From assembly GCA_900752975.1 (NCBI GenBank), contig CAADXH010000054.1, positions 1 to 5,229 on the forward strand: a stretch of DNA of 5,229 nt, in the 5' to 3' direction. Both the position numbers and the translations under genes were made by a program. The notes beneath the pieces are model-generated. The model did not search any database. It was not told the origin of the DNA and saw only the letters and a list, made by a program, of their open reading frames with translations. The stretch is from Bacilli bacterium (GTDB taxonomy: Bacteria > Bacillota_I > Bacilli_A > ML615J-28 > CAG-313). Within the stretch, counting starts at the first letter, position 1. The number at the start of each line of letters is the position of its first letter. Positions 1-5,229 of the stretch are shown here, one piece after another.

Positions 1-27
1 AAGAAAAAAGTAAGGTAAAACCTTACT
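1..27 (-). terminator. Second rho-independent terminator
   Basis: AGTAAGGT (9-16) and ACCTTACT (20-27) form an eight-base perfect stem with a three-base loop. On the minus strand the stem is followed by a run of T (UUUUUUCUU, 1-9), while on the plus strand it is followed by ATTTAGC, so it is oriented to stop minus-strand transcription. It may be a back-up to the terminator at 103-143, or a leader terminator (attenuator) of a gene beyond the left edge. The window ends within its T-run, so its context is unknown. Confidence 0.75.
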
Positions 28-102
28 ATTTAGCAAATAAATTTTTAAGTTTTAGCATATCACTGTCAAACTTGGGTTATAACATAACATTTAGTTTTTT
101 TC
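28..102. other. Short AT-rich stretch between two terminators, no gene found
   Basis: No credible gene or RNA was recognised on either strand. It contains the eight-base palindrome GTTATAAC (76-83). On the minus strand it has TTGACA (64-69), a 16-base spacer and TAAAAA (42-47), which is a perfect -35 box with a poor -10 box. If this were a promoter, its transcript would start near 35 and meet the hairpin at 9-27 almost at once. Confidence 0.4.
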
Positions 103-143
103 AAAATAAAAGGACTACTGAGAATTTCTCAGTAGCCATTTAT
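103..143 (-). terminator. Rho-independent terminator of the lipoprotein operon
   Basis: CTACTGAGA (115-123) and TCTCAGTAG (127-135) pair perfectly around a three-base loop. On the minus strand the stem extends by two G-C pairs (136-137 with 112-113) across one bulged T. The RNA then continues UUUUAUUUU (103-111), and an A-rich stretch lies on the other side of the stem, as is typical of intrinsic terminators. No gene end other than the relic and the 1089-residue lipoprotein gene lies just upstream, so this most likely ends their transcript. On the plus strand the hairpin is followed by a less uniform T-rich stretch, so activity in that direction is less likely. Confidence 0.88.
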
Positions 144-149
144 TAGTTA

Positions 150-260
150 TTATTCAGCAAATACAATTGTGATCTTCTTAGTTCTAATTTGTGAATCAAG
201 AGTGAAACCAATTGAATTTGCAGCATCTTGAACAGTTATTGTAAATGTAATATGATATAA
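150..260 (-). pseudogene. Relic of the 3' end of a related lipoprotein gene
   Basis: Ten bases past the stop of the large lipoprotein gene, and in a different frame, the minus strand has 36 sense codons followed by TAA (150-152). The frame is closed upstream by TAG at 261-263. It has no ATG, GTG or TTG start and no ribosome binding site, so it is not a gene. It reads ...SIGFTLDSQIRTKKITIVFAE (first residue at 214; written here with its last 21 residues less one when split as SIGFTLDS and QIRTKKITIVFAE). Residues TITVQDAANSIGFTLD align without gaps to residues 1052-1067 of the neighbour (TGTWEGNSSSIVFTVD), with 7 of 16 identical, and IRTKKITIVFAE aligns to RRLQSIVVTFAD. The DNA is well diverged, so it descends from a paralogue and not from a recent copy. 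The hairpin terminator directly beyond it was probably the terminator of the lost gene. Confidence 0.7.
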
Positions 261-270
261 CTAAAATTGA

Positions 271-3200
271 TTACTCTTCAGTTTGAGAATCAGCGAAAGT
301 TACAACAATACTTTGTAATCTTCTATGACCTTCTGTTCCATCTACTGTAAATACTATACTAGAGCTATTTCCCTCCCATGTACCTGTTGTAAATGTACCA
401 ACATTTGAAGTAATTGCATTACTGCCTTTACCACTGCCAAAAGTAAATACTATCTTTGTTATTGCTTTAGAACTTGAAATAGTAAATGTATTACCACCAT
501 AGACACGGATTGCTGCACCATTATCATAATATTTTGGAGCAATATTATTTGTACCTTTATCAAAAGTAATTGTTACACCATCTATTGTAAGGGAAGTTAC
601 TTCTGCTTTATCTTCGTAACCTTGATTTGTAAAATCAAGTGTTACTTCATTTTCGTTTGGTTCTGGTTTTACTTCTTCTTCAAGAACTTTTTCACCTAAT
701 TGTACTAACCAACCATTTTTCATTTCTTTTGTACCGTTATAGTTTGTCATAACACCATAAACAACAACGATATCACCAACAACTGGTTTATCAGATTTCA
801 TAGCATCAAAACGTACTTTACCAGTAAGATCATATAAACCATAAACGACAAATGTATTTCCATCTTTATCTTCAAGTGTCATATTTCCATATGTAGGATT
901 TTCGATTGATTTAACGTAGCCTGCTACATAGTATTTTTCATCTGTTGTATTTCCTACTTCAGGAACTAAATTGCCAAGTTCTTCAAATGATTTAACTGGG
1001 AATTCAGTTTTAATTTCAGGTTTTGGATCTGGGTCTGGAGCAACTGCATTTGCAGCTTTATATAAGTGACCAACAAATGATGTTTTAGCATAACTTGTTC
1101 TACTTGAACTAAATGTTGCAAAAGTTCCATAAGTACCTAAATAATATGATGTACCATCGATTGTAGTAACTAATGTTTGTAATTCTGCATCGAATGTCCA
1201 AACTGTAGTAGCTGTATCAGCGACTCTAATTTGGTTTTTACCACTATCATTCATAAATACTTCAATGTATTTTTTAGTTTCGCCTTCTAAATAATAGAAA
1301 TGGAATCCGCCTTCGCACGCTTCAAGATAAACTTTAGCAGCTTCATAATCATTTTCTGATGTTGCAAGGAAATTACCTGACATTGAACCAGAGAAGTATA
1401 ATTCTTTACCTTCTAAATTCTTTTGGATAACCATTAAGTTGTATGCAACACCTACTTCAGGATCAGTAACGATAACTTTTGTGCTTGGTTCAGGAATAAT
1501 TACTTGTTCATCACCAACAAAATATTCACCATCACGACCTGCAAAGATAACACGGATTGCACCTGTATAATCTGCCTTTGAATTACCATAGTAGTAAGCA
1601 AAGATTGTAACTTCAGTGTCAGTATCTTTTACTGCAGCAACTTTATCAGGAATTGTAGAATAGTATAAACTAATTGAAATTGCATCAGATGCTGTAGATT
1701 CTTTTAGTACAACATAATCACCATCAGAAGCAACAACACCACGAATCATTAGATATTGTCCATAAGGGGCGTCTGCAGCTGTAAATGCTTTAAGTTCTGC
1801 AAATGTAACTTCTTTTGGAGCATCAATTTTCCAAGTTCCTTCTTCATAAGAAGTATAAGAAACAATTTCAGTAATTTGAGGTGTACCATTGAAATAACCA
1901 ACGATACCGATAAATTCAACTTTATCACCAGGTTTTAACATCTTAGTTTCGCCATTAACTGTGATACCATTTTTAGCTCTAACATAAACTAAAATTGAGC
2001 CTGTATTGTCTTTTAAGTAATAGTTATTGTAAGAACTAAATACGACTTCAACAGTACCAGCAAGTTTAACTACTGAACCTTTTTCAAGTTTAACAGCGTC
2101 TTCAACAGCAACTTTATTTAACTTTTTAACTGTAAATTTAACTGTTGCAGTAACAGTGGCTACGCCAACTTTAATTTCTGCAGTTGCAGTAAATGGAGTA
2201 TCAACTTCAACGATTGAGAATTTGCCATCTTTATATGGAGCATCCGCAGGAATATTCCATACGATTGTTGCGCCATATTCTTCATTTGCAGTAGGTAATG
2301 CTAGAGTAGATCCAGCTGCATATTCGCCAGCTAAACCTTCAACTAAAGTTTTAACTAAATTTGCTTTTGTTTCATCATCTAGTGATGGAGCTGCAGCTTC
2401 TTCAATTCCGCCATCCCATAATAAATGGTTCTTTAAAATACGTGAGTCTCTATCATAAGTAACACCTGTAATGTTAACATATTTACCAACATATGATTTT
2501 AAGATTTCTTTTTGATCAGCATTATAAGATTTGTAATAAATCCATGCAACTTCACCAGTGGTAGGGTCTACTAATTTGAATTCATCAGAAGTTTTACCAT
2601 TTGAACCTTCTTCAAGTTTAGCATAAATCTTGAAAAGTTTTCCGCCAAGGTAACCAACTGGAAGATTTTCTTTCCATGTTTTTTCCCAAGTGTCAACAGA
2701 AATTTCAGTATGAGCAGGAACTTTAATTCCACGTTCATTAACTACTTCAACCACAATGTTAGAACCAACTTGTAGGCTTCCATAATATGAGTAAACATCA
2801 CCTGATACTTTTACTGTATCGCCAACTTGTACTTTTACTTTATTGTAATATACATATATACCATCAGTTCCATCATGAACCATAAATTGACCAGCACCAT
2901 CTGCATTTAACACACTTGTTACAACGCCATAGAAAACAACAGGGTAAACAACTTTACTATTTGATACTAAGCCTTTTTCTACGCCTTGTTCTTCATAAAT
3001 GTATTGATAAGCAGCTGCTTTAGCTTCTGCTATTGTAGTAGTAGGAAGTTCTGAAACACAAATTACTGTAAAATCAAATTTTTTAATCTTTTTAACTGTA
3101 CCAGTCTTTGTTGCTCCATCTTCTTCGTATTCAAAAGTAGTAGTGATTGTAGCAGTTAATCTAACTTTTACATGTTTAGATCCTTCTGGTTTACTTTGAT

Positions 3201-3540
3201 CTACTAATGTTGCATCTTCATGATCAGGATTAGGTGTAGTAACTTTACCCGTTTCAGGGTTAATAATATCTGGATGATTACTTGCCCATGCAACAGTTGT
3301 AGTTGCATATCTAGTAGTTGTCGTAAGAACTAGATTAGTAGAAATATCTTTCATTGCAGATTCATCCCATAAAATTTGGTCATAAACTATACCGGTTTGT
3401 TCTTCTGCAGCTTCTTTTTTAATTTCTTTGTCTGTTTTTTCACCAGGTTTTACAGTAGGATTACAACTAAATAGTGCAAACACTAATGCAAATAGGGAAA
3501 CAAAACATAACATTTTTTTACCAAATTTGGTAAGAGACAT
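271..3540 (-). CDS. Large multidomain surface lipoprotein with repeated OB-fold-like and Ig-like domains
   Basis: Predicted lipid-anchored cell-surface protein of unknown ligand; no catalytic motif is visible. Residues 1-26 are a signal peptide with basic residues (K5, K8, K9), a hydrophobic core and lipobox LFSC, with Cys26 as the anchor. A charged linker follows (30-50). Domain reading by pattern: bacterial Ig-like at about 53-165 and 383-472; OB-fold-like at about 170-275, 285-378, 475-565, 575-676 and 849-952; an unrecognised domain at about 685-828; an acidic/proline linker (DPDPKPE, 835-841); a C-terminal beta-sandwich-like domain at about 965-1085 with IRVYGG, TGTWEG and a terminal IVVTFAD strand. 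Three OB-like domains share the signature seen in GDTVKVSGDVYSYYGSLQV (240-258), GDKVEFIGIVGYFNGTPQI (538-556) and GDIVVVYGVMTNYNGTKEM (922-940). The neighbouring nuclease carries a variant. The gene starts 59 bases after the nuclease stop and behind a strong AGGAGG site. All Trp codons are TGG. Nucleic-acid or glycan binding is possible, but function is not shown. Lipoprotein status is firm; domain boundaries are approximate. Confidence 0.9.
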   Translation of the reverse strand: MSLTKFGKKMLCFVSLFALVFALFSCNPTVKPGEKTDKEIKKEAAEEQTGIVYDQILWDESAMKDISTNLVLTTTTRYATTTVAWASNHPDIINPETGKVTTPNPDHEDATLVDQSKPEGSKHVKVRLTATITTTFEYEEDGATKTGTVKKIKKFDFTVICVSELPTTTIAEAKAAAYQYIYEEQGVEKGLVSNSKVVYPVVFYGVVTSVLNADGAGQFMVHDGTDGIYVYYNKVKVQVGDTVKVSGDVYSYYGSLQVGSNIVVEVVNERGIKVPAHTEISVDTWEKTWKENLPVGYLGGKLFKIYAKLEEGSNGKTSDEFKLVDPTTGEVAWIYYKSYNADQKEILKSYVGKYVNITGVTYDRDSRILKNHLLWDGGIEEAAAPSLDDETKANLVKTLVEGLAGEYAAGSTLALPTANEEYGATIVWNIPADAPYKDGKFSIVEVDTPFTATAEIKVGVATVTATVKFTVKKLNKVAVEDAVKLEKGSVVKLAGTVEVVFSSYNNYYLKDNTGSILVYVRAKNGITVNGETKMLKPGDKVEFIGIVGYFNGTPQITEIVSYTSYEEGTWKIDAPKEVTFAELKAFTAADAPYGQYLMIRGVVASDGDYVVLKESTASDAISISLYYSTIPDKVAAVKDTDTEVTIFAYYYGNSKADYTGAIRVIFAGRDGEYFVGDEQVIIPEPSTKVIVTDPEVGVAYNLMVIQKNLEGKELYFSGSMSGNFLATSENDYEAAKVYLEACEGGFHFYYLEGETKKYIEVFMNDSGKNQIRVADTATTVWTFDAELQTLVTTIDGTSYYLGTYGTFATFSSSRTSYAKTSFVGHLYKAANAVAPDPDPKPEIKTEFPVKSFEELGNLVPEVGNTTDEKYYVAGYVKSIENPTYGNMTLEDKDGNTFVVYGLYDLTGKVRFDAMKSDKPVVGDIVVVYGVMTNYNGTKEMKNGWLVQLGEKVLEEEVKPEPNENEVTLDFTNQGYEDKAEVTSLTIDGVTITFDKGTNNIAPKYYDNGAAIRVYGGNTFTISSSKAITKIVFTFGSGKGSNAITSNVGTFTTGTWEGNSSSIVFTVDGTEGHRRLQSIVVTFADSQTEE

Positions 3541-3551
3541 ATTTTTCTTTT

Positions 3552-3557
3552 CCTCCT
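3552..3557 (-). promoter_or_regulatory. Strong ribosome binding site of the 1089-residue lipoprotein gene
   Basis: The minus strand reads AGGAGG here, a perfect Shine-Dalgarno core, 11 bases before the ATG at 3538-3540. It fixes that ATG as the start, in preference to the in-frame Met at codon 10, which would remove the lysines of the signal peptide. It is clearly stronger than the AAAGG site of the preceding nuclease gene (5123-5127), so the large lipoprotein may be translated more efficiently than the nuclease; that last point is inference. Confidence 0.85.
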
Positions 3558-3567
3558 ATTATATTAT

Positions 3568-3596
3568 ATTTTATATTAATTTTTAATTAATACCAA
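3568..3596 (-). promoter_or_regulatory. Possible internal promoter before the large lipoprotein gene (weak)
   Basis: The minus strand carries TTGGTA (3591-3596), a 17-base spacer and TAAAAT (3568-3573). These match the sigma-70/SigA -35 and -10 boxes at 4 of 6 and 5 of 6 positions. A start about seven bases downstream would give a leader of roughly 20 bases that includes the AGGAGG site. The 59-base gap is almost pure A and T, so such matches arise easily by chance. It also holds an all-A/T inverted repeat (ATTAATT/AATTAAT, 3576-3592) that is not a convincing terminator. Confidence 0.25.
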
Positions 3597-3599
3597 TAA

Positions 3600-5114
3600 T
3601 TATTCAGCAAACTCTATGTCTGCCATTCTAGTTATCATTAATTGAACAGTACCGTCATGAACTCCATCATCTTTAGAGTCATAATATCCCATAACACATA
3701 TTAATGATTTAAACGTTTTACCTTTGAAGTAAGCACCAGAATCTATTCTCATGCCTCCTTCATCTCTTAAAGTAACATTGTTATCAATACGAAGTTGAAC
3801 TTTTTGAGTTTTGCCTTGACTATCTACATATGAAGCAGTAAGTGTGATAGCATTACTCTTTTCATTTTTCGCATCATAGTAATCTACAATTGTTAATGGA
3901 GTAGTTACTTTTAGAATATTACACATATTTTTATCATCTTTAATATAGTTTGTAATATCATCAACCTCAGCTATTCTGATTTCACTTTGTGAATAATAAG
4001 ATTGAATCTTAACTGATGTTGTAGTTACACTAGAAATTTGTAATGCACCATTGTAATATCCAATAGTTCCATTAACAATTACTGAGTAGCCGACTTCTAA
4101 TCTCTTGTTTTCGTTATAACCACCATATAGATAAATACCATATGTTTGAAGACCAAGCTCATCATCATCAAAAGTTTGTTGTATATAAGCAGATGTTGTA
4201 CCTAATTTTCTTGTTACAACGCCGCTAACACGAACTTTTTTGCCATTACCTTTTTTTGCGTTAATAGCTTCAGGAGTACCATATTCTTCGTGAAGTTGTT
4301 TAAGTGATATTTCTTGATAAGTCTTCGAATAATCATATTTTGGATCTTCTTGACCATAAATTCTAACTTTCGCATCAACTAATGGCTTAATTGCTTCAAT
4401 GAAATCATTACTATGTGATGTACCTGAAGCTTTACCATTAGCTAAACCAAGTTCTGCAAGTTCTAGATTTAATAATCTACCATCTGCCCAAACCCATGCA
4501 AGGAATCTGTTGCCAGTTGTATCTGCATTGTCTTTACCTGGTTTACCATTTTCTGTTTGTAATACTATTGTTTTAGCATTTTTTAATGTTTCTTTAGTAT
4601 GTTCTGAAGCACTGAAACCCCATGGATCAACTCTATATGTTGATTCTGGAGTATCAATTCCTTCATAACGAATTGTAATTGTTCTATTTCCACTTTTGAA
4701 AATGGTTGTGTCACCATCTACATATTGTTGAACAGTAACAACACCAATACCATCTTCATAAAAATCTTTACCTTCATAATCGGTAGTTAATTTTACTCTA
4801 TCAGTAACAGGAGTAATAAACTCATATTCCTCCCATTTTGCAATTAAAGTTACATCTTTATTTGTTGATTTATCAATACTTGTTACTAATTCATCATCTA
4901 AATACCAGCCAAGGAATGTGTAACCTGCCTTTGTTGCTTTAGGAAGTTGATCAATTCCTTCACCTGATTTGTACTTAAGTTCATAAGTTGTAGCACCATT
5001 TACTCTACCACCATCAGGATCAAATGATGCTGTATATTCTTTAGCTTGATTACAGCCTGTTATCATTAATAAGCATACTATGATAAGCAGTGCTGTTATT
5101 ATTCTCTTTTTCAT
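3600..5114 (-). CDS. Surface lipoprotein with thermonuclease (SNase) domain, InlB-type repeat and C-terminal OB-folds
   Basis: Predicted secreted, lipid-anchored nuclease that would hydrolyse DNA and/or RNA outside the cell. Residues 1-21 form a lipoprotein signal peptide: KKR, a hydrophobic core, then the lipobox ITGC with Cys21 as the lipidation site. Residues about 27-95 match the InlB B-repeat (Listeria-Bacteroides repeat): FDPDGG, AGYTFLGWY and VTLIAKW. Residues about 120-256 are an SNase domain. Asp133 and Asp135 in VDGDT, Arg149, Asp154-Thr155-Glu157 in IDTPES, and Arg203 in TGNRFLAWVW correspond to Asp19, Asp21, Arg35, Asp40-Thr41-Glu43 and Arg87 of staphylococcal nuclease, so it should be active and calcium-dependent. 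Residues about 265-372 and 373-504 look like two OB-fold domains; the first contains GYYNGALQI. The start is supported by AAAGG eight bases upstream of the ATG and by the signal peptide. Secreted nucleases such as Bacillus YhcR also combine OB-folds with SNase. The SNase call is firm; the C-terminal fold assignments are inference. Confidence 0.93.
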   Translation of the reverse strand: MKKRIITALLIIVCLLMITGCNQAKEYTASFDPDGGRVNGATTYELKYKSGEGIDQLPKATKAGYTFLGWYLDDELVTSIDKSTNKDVTLIAKWEEYEFITPVTDRVKLTTDYEGKDFYEDGIGVVTVQQYVDGDTTIFKSGNRTITIRYEGIDTPESTYRVDPWGFSASEHTKETLKNAKTIVLQTENGKPGKDNADTTGNRFLAWVWADGRLLNLELAELGLANGKASGTSHSNDFIEAIKPLVDAKVRIYGQEDPKYDYSKTYQEISLKQLHEEYGTPEAINAKKGNGKKVRVSGVVTRKLGTTSAYIQQTFDDDELGLQTYGIYLYGGYNENKRLEVGYSVIVNGTIGYYNGALQISSVTTTSVKIQSYYSQSEIRIAEVDDITNYIKDDKNMCNILKVTTPLTIVDYYDAKNEKSNAITLTASYVDSQGKTQKVQLRIDNNVTLRDEGGMRIDSGAYFKGKTFKSLICVMGYYDSKDDGVHDGTVQLMITRMADIEFAE

Positions 5115-5143
5115 TTTGTTTACCTTTTTATACTATCTAGTAA

Positions 5144-5229
5144 TTATGAATATAATATTGCATTAATAGTATCTGTATAAGCTTTATCTATGCCAACATT
5201 GTTGTATAAAACACTTTGTATTAAAATAG
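5144..5229 (-). CDS. C-terminal end of an upstream gene, partial, function unknown
   Basis: A minus-strand frame is open from the right edge of the window to a TAA at 5144-5146 and gives 27 complete codons. The residues read ILIQSVLYNNVGIDKAYTDT and then end in INAILYS. The mixture of residues, an amphipathic helix-like pattern ending shortly before the stop, looks like a genuine protein C-terminus and not random AT-rich sequence. The stop lies only 29 bases before the start codon of the SNase lipoprotein, on the same strand, as expected for an operon. The pattern is loosely reminiscent of the last helix of extracellular solute-binding proteins of ABC transporters, but 27 residues are too few to name a family, so no function is assigned. 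The main alternative is a chance open frame, because only about 85 bases are visible. Confidence 0.6.
   Translation of the reverse strand, partial: ILIQSVLYNNVGIDKAYTDTINAILYS

Noticed and set aside
3..146. Plus-strand frame open from the left edge to TAG at 144-146, a possible end of a convergent gene
   Set aside because: It is Ser/Phe/Asn-rich without protein-like structure and runs straight through two perfect hairpin terminators oriented to the minus strand, so chance openness in AT-rich DNA is more likely.
150..270. Programmed frameshift or stop read-through giving the large lipoprotein an alternative C-terminus
   Set aside because: The relic is in a different frame from the gene, and its frame is blocked by TAG at 261-263, so two separate recoding events would be needed.
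1756..1938. 60-residue open frame on the plus strand
   Set aside because: It lies wholly inside and antisense to the large lipoprotein gene, is rich in Cys, Phe and Asn, has no ribosome binding site and has no recognisable motif.
2156..2458. 100-residue open frame on the plus strand
   Set aside because: Antisense shadow of the large lipoprotein gene, with low-complexity Ser/Ala/Pro content and no start signal.
3576..3592. Inverted repeat between the two lipoprotein genes as a terminator
   Set aside because: The stem is made only of A-T pairs, has no G-C core and is not followed by a T-run, so it is unlikely to stop transcription.
4399..4668. 89-residue open frame on the plus strand
   Set aside because: Antisense shadow of the conserved SNase domain, whose catalytic residues are clearly encoded on the opposite strand.
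1..5229. CRISPR array, tRNA, rRNA, insertion sequence or riboswitch
   Set aside because: No regularly spaced repeats, cloverleaf, ribosomal RNA motifs, transposase motifs or long structured leaders were seen, and coding sequence fills almost all of the window.

Overview
The window is AT-rich, and all credible coding sequence lies on the minus strand, read from right to left. It looks like part of a chromosome from a low-GC Firmicutes or Tenericutes-type bacterium (Acholeplasma, Izemoplasma, RF39 or a related gut Bacilli lineage). This placement is inferred from the AT-rich codon use, the AGGAGG-type ribosome binding site, two Gram-positive-style lipoprotein signal peptides and the InlB/Listeria-Bacteroides repeat. 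Trp is encoded by TGG and the long frames contain no TGA, so the code is the standard one and not the Mycoplasma/Spiroplasma code. No finer assignment can be defended.

Layout in transcription order: (1) 5144-5229, the last 27 codons of an upstream gene that runs off the right edge. (2) 3600-5114, a 504-residue lipoprotein with an InlB-type repeat, a thermonuclease (SNase) domain with all the expected catalytic residues, and two C-terminal OB-fold-like domains. (3) 271-3540, a 1089-residue lipoprotein that appears to carry two Ig-like domains, about five OB-fold-like domains, one unrecognised domain and a C-terminal beta-sandwich-like domain. (4) 150-260, a start-less relic encoding 37 residues that resembles the C-terminal end of the 1089-residue protein. 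(5) A strong hairpin terminator at 103-143, then about 75 bases without a supported gene, then a second minus-strand hairpin terminator at 1-27. The gaps between genes are short (29 and 59 bases), so the three genes probably form one transcription unit ending at the 103-143 hairpin.

Working model (inference): both complete genes encode cell-surface proteins anchored through a lipidated cysteine. The SNase protein would cut extracellular DNA or RNA. The large protein has no visible catalytic motif and could bind nucleic acid, glycan or another surface ligand through its repeated domains. A signature of the form GD-x-V-x-V-x-G...Y-Y/N-N-G...Q/E-I occurs three times in the large protein and once in the nuclease, which ties the two together. 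The most unusual item is the relic at 150-260, which suggests that related lipoprotein genes at this locus have recombined or been deleted.
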